Under the pieces are notes generated by a model. That model was not told the DNA's origin, ran no database searches, and worked only from the letters and a program-made list of their open reading frames with translations. The translations under genes were made by a program, and so were the position numbers. Positions 47,571 to 60,397 of a stretch of DNA of 64,000 nucleotides are shown one piece after another (position 1 is the stretch's first letter; each line of letters opens with the position of its first letter). The DNA comes from Hetaerina americana (taxonomy: Eukaryota; Arthropoda; Insecta; Odonata; Calopterygidae), in contig JAKTNV010000006.1 of NCBI GenBank assembly GCA_022747635.1, forward strand, positions 71,091,590 through 71,155,589, read 5' to 3'.

Positions 47571-48110
47571 AAACGGGCTTCGTAAAGTGTGTCCCACCAG
47601 CCATTGACAATAACGCCCCTCCGTCATCGGCAATGGCCGATGTGGATTCTATTATGCAGAGATACTGACGTCATGGAAGGCCATTCCCTTCCCCCTCTCC
47701 ACTGGCCACACCCCTTCCCGTGCCTCTCACGCCCCACCGCCCTCGTTTTCAACACGTTTTCATGCCAGCAGCAGCTGCTGTGAGACCTCCGCGGAACTGC
47801 CCACTCCCACCGCCGCCGCATCCGGACGGCAGACCATCCGGAAACTACCACGGCGGTCAATATTGGTTTCTGGGCTGGGAGGAACAGGGAACATCTCATG
47901 TCCCCCCTGACAAAGCCTATACATTACAATGATACCCCGAAAATCGGTGTACTGGTCGAACCAATTGAAAGCACCAGCAGACCCTCGTTCTATCTTCCGG
48001 TTCCTTCAACCACAAAATCTCCCAATGAATTCTACGAGCCGACGCCGAGATCGTGGGAATGCCATATTCCTCCTTTCTTTGATTGTCATACAGCCTGTCT
48101 AAAATAAAAT
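47571..48110. other. GC-richer segment with overlapping frames
   Basis: Plus frames at 47589-47783, 47720-47932 and 47898-48107 and a minus frame at 47624-47899 overlap. The middle plus frame has Ala and Pro runs (PAAAAV, PLPPPPHP). None is recognised and none has good splice sites. Confidence 0.25.
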
Positions 48111-49780
48111 TCTCCCGAATGTATTCTTCAACTCTGAATTAACTGTTGAATTATCTACTAGCAATCGTCACATAAACGTTAGCTAGGTTTAAATCTAATT
48201 CGCGATCGCCGATTTCAGAACTACTTTCCACTAATCTAAAGACGGCGACCGCAATTTGAGATTAATTCGCCAGTCTAACACCAGACGATGTTAGAATAAT
48301 ATTAAAGGTATTTAGGCAATCGAGAAGAGCGAATTGGCCGTTTATAGTGGCAAGTCATGTTTCATTACACCCAATGTAAACAAAGAGGCAATAGTTATCC
48401 AAATGTCTTCACGTTGCAATTTTTCTTTTTCAATGGCACTCTTTTCGATATTATTTATGAGTCACAGAGGACTAAATATGTAAAGAAAAATTGGTAATTG
48501 GTTTTCTCACTTTTATTTAAATACTAGTGCTAGCGTTTAATTAGTGGTAAATATTAGTAATTACGACAAATTTGTAAGTATTAATAGGTAAACTTAATAG
48601 TAAAAGTAAGTTAAAACGAAATTTTATTTTCAAAATTCCTAACACAGGAAATACTATTTTCTCATAAAATATATTTTCATGCTATGTACGAAACGAGATG
48701 AATTCAAATCAATCTAGTAAAGCTTTTTCCGCGTCATCGAAATCCTATCTTTCTTATTACAGCAACATAATTTTGAACGAAACGGAGAGGGAACATCCAC
48801 TATACAGTGTGATCCAGTGTTATTTGCGTAATTAATTTTTGATTTTTTTCCGAAAATTATTGGCACGTTAATATCATACTTTGAGAGAATCTTTAAGAGA
48901 AATAGTCAATTATTCACCTTAATATGTAGCATTTCGGGTTAAAATAGTACAAATCTATAGGTGACTGTATCACGTATGTTCCGTAAGCCGTAAAATACTA
49001 CTTTCCTTATCGTAATATTTGCTATGAGCCAGTATGTATTAAGTTTTAATCTTTGAGCTTTTTTCCCGAAAACTAGTGTATTGTTCTTTTTAGCATGTCA
49101 ACAAGACAACATATTTCTTCCAAACAATTGCTTGTTTTACACTCATTTTTACTTCCTTCTTACCATTATGATTGGAAACGTTTTATAACAGGAAATGTTT
49201 CCTTCCTAATTTTACACATCCTTGCCACCGGCTTACGTGCTATCCTTCCTCTAGCTAGCTTTAATATTCCTATGCATTACAAGTTTATCAATTTCTTTTT
49301 CTATATCCTTAGCTTTTCCACTGAGATTTTATCACATATTAAGGAATATTTATTTTCTATTCTCTCAAACCACTTTATCGATCCAGCATAGACACACGTT
49401 AGCTTAAAAGTCTTAAATGTATAATCATCTCAATAACCAATTTTCCGGATTGTACAAACATAGTGATTCAATAATTAAAATGCGTTTGACGCACAGGAAC
49501 CCCATTTGTAAATTATAATGATTTATTGAAATAATGGACAAGGCCGTGCAGAGCTCTCACAATCTTAAATAAATATTCCAATGCACAGAAATTGGTAAAA
49601 GAATAATTTCCGCCGGTGACACATTTTGTCAAACTACCTAATTGAATATTCCGGCAATCTTCGCGGATGCGAAATATGACTAAAAACTTCAAAGCCCTTC
49701 AGTGTCATGTAAGAAGTATATCCTCAAATTTTTTCATCATTTTTTTTCAAATTTCCATATCGTCCTCCGGGTTTCGAGAT
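48111..49780. other. AT-rich non-coding stretch
   Basis: No gene is recognised. A loose inverted repeat around AATCTAATTCGCGATCGCC (48190) and GCGACCGCAATTTGAGATT (48245) may be an eroded small transposon. Confidence 0.4.
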
Positions 49781-50165
49781 CGAATTTGTGATGGGGACAA
49801 GGCGAGGGGTGGCTCAAGGGAGCCTTAATTCCCTGCCATTCAGGCCGGTGAACCTTCCATGGCCCCATCTTCTCCCCAAAACTCTCCCCTTCCCCACGTG
49901 TCGTCTCGGGGAACAGAGAGCGGGGACTGAAAGGAGGACACCCAGACCAATTCACCGGGGGACTCGGCGGCAGGAGGACGAGAATTTTACATCGTTGGGG
50001 ATTTTCCACGGCATTTGGGAGGGAGGAGTTTGTCATAACAATGAGTTGGGGTGGACGATGGACCGCCGCGGGGGAAGTATTCGTGGAAATAATGGAGTGA
50101 TATCTCGGGCTCGGGAAATACTTACCCTCCGATCAGACCAAGGAAAAATGGCCATAGATAAATAG
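49781..50165. other. GC-richer segment
   Basis: Plus (49788-50165) and minus (49737-50036) frames overlap. The plus frame is Arg/Gly-rich and the minus frame Pro/Ser-rich; neither is recognised. Confidence 0.25.
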
Positions 50166-50255
50166 ATGTATTCATGTGTACAATACGCCCTTTTACGATG
50201 ATATGACGGTCTGTTCGTTTTTGCTATTACGTTGCCTATTCAAAATCAAGAGTTT

Positions 50256-50286
50256 GATGCATCTTTTCCTTTTCTTTCAGGTGAGT
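50256..50286 (+). promoter_or_regulatory. Candidate recursive (ratchet) splice site
   Basis: An almost pure pyrimidine tract (TCTTTTCCTTTTCTTTCAG, ending at 50280) is joined directly to GTGAGT. This is again an acceptor fused to a strong donor on the plus strand. TTGAT about 30 bases upstream could be a branch point. With the site at 20218/20219 it suggests stepwise removal of a long plus-strand intron (inference). Confidence 0.4.
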
Positions 50287-50290
50287 TTCA

Positions 50291-53200
50291 TGAAGGAGTC
50301 GTGGGGTACCGAGATTGTCACCTGAGGGACCCGGTATATTCCCTTCCATTTTACGGTACTCGGCGTCATTGCGAACGAAAGTGAAGGTATTTCTGCACAT
50401 TAGCCTGTCGTTGAAAGTTAATGTGAATATAATATTCTGTTGGACGCCTAGGGTGTGTAATATCTGTAATAACTGTTTTATATTCAATGCTATATTTCAG
50501 TGGTACTTTGATCTTAGCTCTATATTAGTCGGGGGTGGCTAATTCGGTCTGTTCTTTTTGACAATTTCCGCCGTGACAACCATTATGACGTATATTAAAG
50601 CTACATATTTTTTATGGCAACCTTCATAGATTGCTCATCATTATTTGTTCCTGAGTGTATTTTAAAATTAATAAAAATTATTAAATGTACTGCTTTGGCT
50701 TACCTACTACTATACGATTTACTAAATTCGGTAGTTCTGAAATGTCAAATTTAAAAAAATTACTTATAATGACTAAAATTACCACTTAAAAACTACTAAA
50801 ACTTAAACTAATGATAATTATACTAAAATTATAAAAGTAGCCGTATCCATATACGTAAAAAATAATGGCAATGAAATCCTGATTCCCGGTTTTCTTAATA
50901 AATGATGCCGCGTAACGTGGATCTAGAAAATAAGGCATTAGCTGATACTATAACAGTCCCAGAGTGACGCTTATACGAAACGGAAAATTCTCCTACCCTA
51001 AATTGAAGCAATTACCGTTAGTAATTCGCGAACAAAAAATATAATTGGTGAAGAGATAATGTAGCCCAATTGAGCCAAGAAATGCAAATGCTCTCCATTC
51101 TATTTTTACATTGTGCATCTACAACCAACATTCTTATTTCACTAGTCTTCCTTTCAAAAATTATCAAAGATATATCCCATAGGTTTAATATGGTTCATTT
51201 TTCACTTGTAATATAATTATCAATACGGTGTACCAATATTAAGAGGGGTACTTATTAATATATGTGCGTCTTTCCGCATGCGCCTGATATTAAACCCAGC
51301 ATTCCTAAATTTGTCTCACTTCTGTCGTACAAGTTGTGCATGGAGCTTCCAAAACATGGTCACTTTCTACGCTCCCAGAGAAGTTATCGCTGAAAAATTC
51401 AACCCCATACATCCTTCATAAGCCTGAATATAAGCTAAACTTTTATAATTTGCTTCCACAGCTGAGAGCAGCTTACCTAATAAATAAATGCCAAAATATG
51501 GGAATAGCGACGCCTAAAATTGGCCAGCATACATCACACAACCGTAATAAAAGACATTCTATATTCCTCCAAAACCAGTCATTAAAATTGCCTGGATTGC
51601 ATCTTTCTCGCTAATGATTGAAGGACTTACATGAGCACTTCCGAAATATTTGTGCGCGGTGAATATTAATGTAGTCTTTAACAATGTCATTACGGATATT
51701 AAGCATGGGAAACAACTCAGAGACTTGGTAAGCTATTAAGAACAGAAAACCAGTCTATTTTCGGGGGGAGATATCGAAAACCATTACAAGAGATATATTT
51801 CTCATATTGACTTTCTTAGAGCTCTAGATTTCCCAATGAGTCACTTTCCGATAATGCGCGAATGCTATTAAAGGTAAGCGTGTTTTTGAGAAGATATTAC
51901 GCCAGTAAATCCAGTGCTATCCTTACTGCCATTAGTGCCTCTGTTTTTTAAACCAAAACGGTGATTTAAAGATCTATTTGAAATAAGAATCTAAAATTTC
52001 CTTCCGAGTTGCATTGAAGGTTATGCATACATAGAAAGGAGTATTACACAAAATAACGTTATACGACTTCAAAAGGCAGGCGGGATATTTGTTTGTCTGA
52101 AATATTACTCTTTGCGTTGCAATGATGGTGCTTCAATACATGTTAGGAAGTAATGAAACAAGTTGTTTTCGATGCAGTATAAAAAAAGGGTGACGAGTGG
52201 TCCACAGATTCTACATGTAGCCATAAAATCTTTTGTGTTTTTGGCAGAGATTTATTTTATTAGCTTATGTAGTAATTATAATGATTGGGTCCCCATTTGG
52301 GACTCTATGCCTAGTAAAAACCGTAAAAATTATCGTAATATTTCAAATTTAATTCCTAAGTGCTTTTGTTCAACTTATAGCAGTGTATTATTTCCCAAAT
52401 TTCCATTTTTTATTTATTTTTTATTTTTGATTGATACTTTTTATGTGCTTTCTAGTATATTCCTCTAAAAGCTACGGCGATTTCTTATGAGTGGAAACTA
52501 TATTCAGCTGGAGAATCATTCCAGCACACCGCTATATATCTTACGCTACATCCATCTTGGCACTTTTATGGGTCTACATCCTATTAATTTCAGTAAGGAT
52601 GACACTTTAATGACGGCAAATGAAGGGCGAGGACTCCAAACGAAGCCTTGCCAGAGGCTTTCCTGTGGGGATATAAAATTCATATTCAAAACTACTTCAC
52701 ACAAATCCTTTTCAAAATCTTTGGGGCTGAAAAAATATTCTCTAATTACTCATTAGAAATAGCTCATAATTACCAAATGGATTTATTCCCCAAAACCAAG
52801 TAAACGACTACGCCTAAATTTGAAGAATGGCCACATAATTGTAATTTTCCACTAGAAATAAGTTTATCAAAACCCATATTTAAACATGTTACATCATAGA
52901 AGATCTTACATAATGAAATGAGTCAAAATAAGTGTTACACGTTCTTCAAGAAATAGTACTGGAACCCGACACCCAGTGATGGCCAGTCTACCGTCTCCTT
53001 TAGGGAAAAGCATTGAAATGCAGAAAATATAATAATATAGAATGTTTCAAAAAAGTGTCAAGAAAATACTGAAGAAAGGGATGTTTCATCTCTTTGAGCT
53101 AATTTTCAAAATCCGCAAATTAGAAAGGTGAAACTGCAAGATTGTTTTTTTGCAAGGCAGTATTTATTTAATTGCCATCACATCGCAATTGCCTTTGTAT

Positions 53201-54959
53201 TAGCATCAATTTTTTTTCAAATTGTAAAGTGGGTTCTATTCCTATGAACTGTGAAATAACAAACAAGTTTAATCTTTTGCACAAAGTAGACAGGCAGTTT
53301 GGTCATAATGACGTAACAGAGCGATTACGAAGCATATCGTATATGTGAAGACAAGGCATCGTCTATCCCTAGCAAAAGTGGAAAAACTTATGAAATTTAC
53401 ACTCCCTCTCAAAGCTTACATTATAAATCCTCATTCGTGTCCAATGTCTAGAAAAAACTATAATCGCGCCTATTTAGGCTTTTAAGGTACATATGTTGAA
53501 TATACACCGAAAAAACTTATCAGATGAATTACTTGAGGATTTGTCTCAAAAGGCAATAAATATACTTGAGTACAATATAACTGCCAATTAAAACAGTGAA
53601 TTGGATTTTGATTGAAAAATAATTTTTATTTAACACAATTCAAAAGCCCAAAATTTAACGATGTAATCCCTCTGAAATAGTCAGAGTTAATTTGGTCTCA
53701 TAATTTATTGCTCGTACTTATGCGGTGAGATAATTTCAGGGTGAGTTGCGTATGTTGAGTAATTTTATTCTGAAATTAAATTTACCGAAAATTGAATTTC
53801 ACATCAATGAGCGACCTATGGATGAAGTCTGCCTTGAATTGAAAAAACAAACATAAGTTTGTTTAATACAAAACATACATCTAAGGGTTGACTTTTCTCT
53901 TCAAATGGATCGTTCGTACTCCATGAAATTAGTTCAACTACTTACCTCATCTCTTTCTTCTCAAAGAACGTCCACTTGGGTCAGTCCTTCATGACACTGA
54001 GCAAATGACCCACACCATGATAAAATGGGAAAGGCAAACGGAGGTCAAAGGTTAATTTAATCAGGACCGCCTTCCACTTGCTAAAGGACGCAAGGAAGTC
54101 AGGGAGGAAGACAAACCTCAAGGAAACGAAAACGAAATTTGGAGCCGGAAAGTAGAAGCTACAACTCCTTCTTCAGTTCTAATCAATAAGTAGCAATAAA
54201 TATATACTTAGGAAGACCACAGAGACTAATGTACTCATTAAAAGCACCATTGAGGATGAGCATTTTCCGTATCTTCAAGAGAAGGTCACATTTAAGGCTC
54301 AGTTGATCTATCCACAGGATGGTATAAGGATAAGGATGAGCATTCCAGCTGATTAAGATTCAGTTTATCATTGGGGGATAAATATTTAACTAGGAAGAAG
54401 TGAATCCCTCGGATATATAATGTGCACTAATGCAAGGGGACAACGTTCACTGCACGAAAAACATGCATTTAAACATGGATAACCGCGATGTGCTCCCGTG
54501 CTCCATCTTTATACGTAGAATAACATATTCAGCACATTAAAACTTACTACCTGGTGATGGGTAGGATAAATCCAGATCTCAAAAGCAATGTTTCCAATCA
54601 AGGATCCGGTTGTTGCCTTTAACTTCGATATTCCTCAATCCCGGAAAAAGATCAACGTTGTCTGACGATTGCTCGTGTGCATAAATTTGGGTTTTACTAC
54701 TCATCAAAATTGTTTGGATTTCTATCATCCATTTTTCACCATATTTCACCTACAGGTACGTGTATGTTGTGCTTTATTCACCAGTTTATTATCTATATAG
54801 TTTTCTCGGTAGACATTTATATTATTACTGTCTTTATTATTAGATATTAAACGATTTGATGTAGGTTTTGATTGGGTGTAGACTGAACAACAATTTATTT
54901 CTTTGCATATCCTAACGAAACACAACCCAACATCCAATACTACGATAAACATTTCTTCG
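50291..54959. other. AT-rich non-coding stretch
   Basis: No gene or transposon is recognised in 4.7 kb. Frames at 51336-51614, 52163-52468 and 52487-52756 have no motif and normal AT-rich composition. Confidence 0.5.
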
Positions 54960-54964
54960 ATTCC

Positions 54965-55065
54965 GCATACTTCATCCCATCCAACATGCCTATCCTATTT
55001 TCACCCATTCCTTGCTTGCCTGACGTTTTTCCCTATGTCATAGTCTTCAACATCCCATTGTCAGC
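54965..55065 (-). mobile_element. Short RTE-type fragment
   Basis: The minus strand matches about 4700-4800 of the 1.3-kb RTE: CTTCATCCCATCCAACATGC, CCTATCCT and CAGTCTTCAACATCCCATTG-like stretches recur in the same order (for example AGTCTTCAACATCCCATTG at about 55042). About 100 bp is left. Confidence 0.65.
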
Positions 55066-55463
55066 GCTAATAATATAAATGTTAGTTGCTAATTTAGATT
55101 ATAGTGATATAAATTTCATTAGACATCTTTCTATGCAATTCACGATTCTTTAAAAAACATATTTGCTCGTTTTATCCTAGGTTGATACTTAAATGTAAAT
55201 ACTAGTAATTTATATTCACGCGAAGATATTATAAAATGCCTCAAGTTTTTCTTACCATATTACCAAATGGCGTTGTTAAAACATCTGAAAAACCAGATAA
55301 TGAATGAGTTCAAAATAAATATTAATTACAATTATTTCTCAAAATAATTTCATCGATAAGAAATATATGTTTGGACATAATAAAATGCATTTACTATGAT
55401 CAATCAATAAAATGTCTGCTTCAAAGACGAGCAAAGTTGTAAAAGGTATTAGGCAAAAATCAT
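55066..55463. other. AT-rich non-coding spacer
   Basis: I see nothing specific in it. Confidence 0.45.
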
Positions 55464-55512
55464 TAATGCTAGGCCACGGCAAAAATCATCTTTTTGCCGT
55501 GGCCTAGCATTA
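55464..55512. repeat. Perfect 22-bp inverted repeat with 5-nt loop
   Basis: The left arm 55464-55485 (TAATGCTAGGCCACGGCA, then AAAA) is exactly complementary to 55491-55512, with loop TCATC. GGCAAAAATCAT occurs both just outside the left arm (55452) and across the arm-loop boundary (55479), which points to a template-switch or foldback origin. Unlike the flanks, the stem is GC-rich. Confidence 0.9.
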
Positions 55513-55979
55513 CCTACCTATTACCTATATTGCATTTGCTATATATTTGGTGCCGAAATCCCTGTTCACGTGTAGCAGTGAAATTTATAAGATTCCACAA
55601 AGTGAAAAATCCTTTACCACACATTAAACCAACAAATCGCCCGTCAAACGATAGCAAATATTTTTAAAATTTAAAATATAATGCAACAATGTCATCCATA
55701 AAATGCTATACCATAGATATTTAACCAAAAATTTCAAAAACCCCCTAGGTTTCATTGAATGATGTGTTCAAATATTCCCGATTATCAAAGCTTGTATTTC
55801 TTTAGAACATGTACATTATTAGGCCTCATGCGAACGAGACAATAATCACAAAACGTGAAACGCTTGCATCCACTATGCGTTGCCTATGAGGAAAAGACGA
55901 TAAAGGTGGGGAAGATTTTGGAGGAAGAAGACGAGAAGGGAAAAATGGAAAGGTCTCGGAGCAGTCCGATGGAAATTAA
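55513..55979. other. AT-rich non-coding spacer
   Basis: I see nothing specific in it. Confidence 0.45.
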
Positions 55980-56400
55980 TTGAAGAGATTTAGATCGTCG
56001 GTTCACTTCGGAATCCGATTAGTCCGGGTCAGTAAAAGTCAATGGTTAGCCTTCCATCTCGGGACTACGGTCCGTCTCGCGGGCGTTTTTTTTTATTTCA
56101 CCCTTCCGAACACGTACTCACTTGATCAATACTTAAGAGATGCCCTATTGTTTTCCCCTTCAGCTTCGAATTCCCTCGGGGGTACCATCTCACGCCTCAC
56201 CCATCTTCCCCGGATTCTTTTCTCTATTCCATCGAGCATTCCATCCCTCCAACCGTCTGTCGGTTCACCCCCGTCGCCCCGCCCCACCCCCAGAAAGCCA
56301 TTAAGGATTCACATCTCCTCCTTGCTCCCACACTCCATCTCTCGCCCATCCCACTGACCCTCCCCTACTTCCCTCTCGTCAGAAATTAGCACCCTCGGGA
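55980..56400. other. Pyrimidine-rich, GC-richer segment
   Basis: From about 56150 the plus strand is strongly C/T-biased (CCCGTCGCCCCGCCCCACCC). A plus frame of 125 codons (55980-56357), Ser/Pro/Leu-rich, follows from this bias and is not recognised. Confidence 0.25.
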
Positions 56401-57100
56401 TTTATTCAAATCGAAAAACTTAAAGAGGGACAGGGTTTGGGCACGTCAAAAGTTTGGAATCCATTTAAATGGGGACACAAAAAATCTTCCCTCTTCCTCG
56501 GACCTTATTTTCTTTACTTCGTTCGAAAACTTAAAAGAAATACCCCCTAGGTTTCATCTTAATTTTGATGGCTTTTTCTAATAAATAAAGAGATAATTTA
56601 CCTCGGATATACGAGTATATTGGAAGAACTTAATCAAAATGTGCAGGGGGAATTAGAATGTGAAATAATATATAAGCATCCGAATCAAGTGAATAATTTC
56701 TCTGTGACTTGTTGATGAAAATAGGTTTTGTTTTTTAATTATATTGATGCTTAAAATATATTATACAGGCTTCGAGACAAATGGGACTGGATATGTACAA
56801 GTGTCATTTTAAGTGAATGCAAAAGTTTCCATTCCAGAAGGGCTAAAATTTCAATGTAATTCAAACATTTTTTCGTTAGGAAACATCCCTTCAGTTTTAG
56901 GAAACAACCTCCAGGAACTTTTCCTCCGAGTACTGTTTCATATACACTTCATCATTGTCTAAAATATAAGATGGAATAGCATTAATGTGATTATGAAGTG
57001 AAAACATGGTATTTTGGAACTCTTATAACTTCTATAAACAAGTACTGGAAATATATAACAATTGAAGAGCATTCCACCCTCTCCTTACTTTCTTTCTTTC
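56401..57100. other. AT-rich non-coding stretch
   Basis: I see no gene or repeat in it. Confidence 0.45.
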
Positions 57101-57146
57101 TACTCAGAATTTATAACTGTCTAATAAACACATTACTGTTTTTCAG

Positions 57147-57349
57147 CCAGTCATAAGTTGGACAACCCAGGGGAAATTGAGTTAACAAACATCCCATACA
57201 ATTACAGTAGGTTAGAAAGGTTAAATTTAACTAGAGATAAAACCATTGCCAGCTTTATTGAGGGCAGCACTTTCAATGAAATCTTCACCAAAAATCAATT
57301 AGCGACCCTAAAACCAAACCAATACCCTCACTCCTTTCTAATCCGTTAA
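57147..57349 (+). CDS. Candidate terminal exon of an unrecognised gene
   Basis: CTAAT (57121-57125, branch-point-like) is followed 16 bases later by TTTTTCAG ending at 57146, a good 3' splice site. A second acceptor-like CTTTCTACTCAG lies at about 57106. The frame after it (two bases completing a split codon, then SHKLDNPGEI) is open for 67 codons to TAA at 57347-57349. The peptide is balanced and charged, with segments such as YSRLERLNLTRDK, and unlike the biased frames nearby. AATAAA occurs at 57623-57628. No domain is recognised. The short length means chance cannot be excluded. Confidence 0.25.
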
Positions 57350-57464
57350 ATCAAGAAAGACGACCGCCCTACCTTCGCGCCACCACTATATATCTTACCC
57401 GAACAAAAACAGAAGGATTCCCTTACTACCCAAGGAATACATTTAGCGTTTTTGTTTTCATCAG

Positions 57465-57545
57465 CAGTATTACTATTATTATTATTACCCACATTAGTAT
57501 TATTAGTATTAGTATTATTATAGTATTAGTATTATTAGTAATACC
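57465..57545. repeat. (TTA)n/(AGTATT)n low-complexity tract
   Basis: ATTATTATTATTACCCACAT leads into repeated TTAGTATTAGTATTATTA units, with ACCCACA at both ends. Confidence 0.9.
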
Positions 57546-57628
57546 CACAAAATACTTGCATAATTAATACCACTTAACATTTCTTCAGCTTATAATTTGG
57601 ACTTCGGAATTATTCCCTGCACAATAAA

Positions 57629-59085
57629 AGTATATGAAGCTGTAACTGTCGATGAATTTGCAAAAATTTTACTCCCGGCCATTGCTTAACTAGCCAGTGC
57701 ATTCAGAGTTTTTGCATTTAAAAAAATGCTGCATTTATAATTTGTAAATACATATCTACTGGGAAATTCGGCAATACATTGAAAATATATAAAGCGGATA
57801 GTATTTATCCGAATTAATTAAAAAAGTAAAACGCAATACAATGAGAAATTAACACTATGCATAGGATCTTGAATTATATATTCTACCGAACGTATTTCTT
57901 TAACGATCATTTATGAAAAGACACAAGAATAAATCAACCATTTTTTTTCTAATTTTAACCTTTACTTTAACATTTTAAATGGATTTTTTTGATTATCGGA
58001 AGGCCAGAGGAAGAGCAAAAAACTCATTTTGTAATAATTAAACACAGTTTGACTCAAAAGGAAAGAGGGCGTCGAGAACAGAGTATGATTGCAATACCCA
58101 CGGAAATGAGGACCAAGGGAATTCAGGTATTGATTAGGCAGAAGAACATTGGCCCTGGTGCCACACGTGTCCAGAACGGGTTTTAAGCCATACGAGTCCA
58201 AATTAATAACATAAATAATCAGCCAAGGGTAAATAACAATAGATGAAGCTGTTCCTAAAGAAAGCCTCTGGCAACAACGATTGGGTTGAGATCCATCAAT
58301 TACTAGGCGAACTAAGTAGTAATGACGACAGAGTAATCATGCATTAAAAGCAATGGAACTCATATCGCCATTGTGCGAGTGTGAGAACAATGCAAAATAA
58401 AACAGAAATAAATTAAATCGTTAAGCTAGCACGCAATATCTCGCTTTGATTGCCTAAAAGTACCTGTATCATAAATAAGCTTGTGCGATGCAACAAAAGT
58501 ACAAAAAATTGCATTGCAGAAATTGAGCTGAATAGGGAAAAAAATAATGGAAAATATGAAGACCAACAGATATAAAACAGCAATACTAACAGCTGCAATG
58601 AAAGGAGTATGCAAAAAAATATAACATTTATCTACCTCGCAACTAGCTTCATTTTGGATTGAAGGAGCTCGACGGACATCAAAGGAAGAGTGAGTCAAGG
58701 AAAAACAGCATATTCCATGATCAGGCAACTACCATTGATACACATAACATTTAACAAACAATAAATCAAAGTACCAAAGCATTCATATTAAGTTTGGTAA
58801 ATTTTATATCAGTGATATGAACAATGACATAGCAAACCGAACCCTCGTGCTAGATGCTGCATATCGAATAAACAAATGATTTGGGAAACAGAGAATGATA
58901 AAAAAAAACATCAGAAGAAAGGAAGTACTACTTTGAAAATGTTTAAGAACAACTTTAAGTATTGATTTTAGAGTGGGTGATTTGAGAGAAGACCTCACAA
59001 AAAATGCCGCAAGGCAAGCAGGGTGAATCAAATTGAGCGACGCAAGAAAAGAATGGGCTAGTCGTCAGGTGGAATGTGCTTTACA
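57629..59085. other. AT-rich non-coding stretch
   Basis: No gene is recognised. Frames open on both strands at 57962-58201 have no motif. Confidence 0.5.
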
Positions 59086-60397
59086 TACAGGGTCGCACCC
59101 AAAAGTGGTAGGACTGGTTTTCTCTGGCGCGAACGGAGCGGTGGAGGGGGGTCTGTCTGGCAGGGTAAGGTGGAGGGGGCTCTTAGCAACAGGCCGACAC
59201 CAACCTCAGCCACCTGCGGGCTGTCGTTGAGTGAGGACACCGTTTTTAGTAAAGCAAATTTTTTGTCCGCGTCGAAAAACAAAATGAATCTGAATTTAGA
59301 GTAACGTTATTCCGTGACGTTTTGTGCGAAACTCGGGAAGACGGCCACTGAGACCCTCGATATGACCAAGCAGGCTTATGGGGATACTGCCTTAAGCCGT
59401 TCCACACTATTTGAGTGGCACAAGTTGTTTAAAGAGGGTAGGGAGCTCGTTGAAGACGACCATCGCTCCGGGCGGCCGTCGACGGCAAGAACCGACACGA
59501 ATGTTGACAGAGTGAGGACACTGCTGAACACAGACCGACGCTTAACCAGTGAAGAAATTGCAGACCAGTTGGGTCTGTCTACATCCAACGTCCAACGCAT
59601 TATTTCACAGGATTTGGCCATTCGCAAGGTGTGCGCCAAGATGGCGCCGAATATTCTGAGTGTCGACCAACAGACAACTCGTGTGCGCATTTCCGAAGAA
59701 GTGTTAGCCAATTTGCACCGAGATGAAAATTGTTTGGACAATGTGATAACTGGTGATGATAACATGGGTTTTTCTATATGATCCCGAAACGAAAAGACAA
59801 TCCGTGGAATGGCACACTTCCGCGTCCCCACCTCCAAAAAAGGCTCGCATGAGCAAATGAAAAATCAAAACGATGTTGATTGTGTTTTTCGACCGTCATG
59901 GAGTAGTTCACAAGTAGTTTGTCCCACCAGGGGAGACAGTGAATGTGAACGTTTACGTGCAGGTGCTCACCCGCCTCCGAGAACGCGTGAAAAGAGTCCG
60001 ACCGGCCATCGCAAACTGCTGGATGCTTCATCATCACAACGCGCCGTGCCATGGCGCTCTCGTCGTCAGACAGCTCCTGGCCAAATTCGGCGTTGCCACG
60101 TTGCCGCACCCGCCCAATTCTCCCGATCTGGCACCACCAGACTTCTTCTTCTTCCCCCTGATGAAAAGACAGCTCAAGTGACGACGTTTTGACTCGATAA
60201 AGGCCGTTCAAGAGGCTTCGACGAGGGTCATCAACGGCATCCTCAAAGAAAATTTCCAGCAGGCGTACGGGGAATGGTAGCAACGTTATACTAAGTGTGT
60301 AGCAGCTCAAGGAGCATACTTTGAAGATTATTAAGTCGATGTAAGTATATCGTCAATAAAATTCTTGTAAAAAAATCAGTACTACCACTTTTGGGTA
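59086..60397 (+). mobile_element. Full-length but dead mariner transposon
   Basis: About 1.3 kb, the normal mariner size. Inverted ends are ACCCAAAAGTGGTAGGACTG (from 59097) and the complement of CAGTACTACCACTTTTGGGT (to about 60396), with about 18 of 20 matching. A TA lies at each edge (59086 and 60396), although the outermost ten or so bases of the two ends do not match, so one tip is eroded or truncated. The transposase gene lies between in plus orientation. Confidence 0.9.
59284..60334 (+). pseudogene. Mariner transposase (DD34D family), inactivated
   Basis: Mariner transposase cuts and pastes its element at TA. The frame starts at ATG 59284 (MNLNLE) and meets TAA at 59302, then runs through the helix-turn-helix DNA-binding region: ALSRSTLFEWHKLFKEGRE, DHRSGRPSTART and LTSEEIADQLGLSTSNVQRI. 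A one-base insertion near 59762, just after the first catalytic Asp (VITGDD), shifts the rest into another frame. That frame reads YDPETKRQSVEW and MLHHHNAPCH, then SPDLAPPDFFFFP and GAYFEDY, with stops at 59858, 59915, 60179 and 60278. The second catalytic Asp, expected in HDNAPCH, is His (CAC at 60035-60037). The third Asp follows after 34 residues, as in mariners. Such a copy cannot be catalytic even if read through. Confidence 0.92.

Noticed and set aside
57465..57545. CRISPR-like regular repeats
   Set aside because: It is a TTA/AGT low-complexity tract without spacers, in a eukaryotic context.
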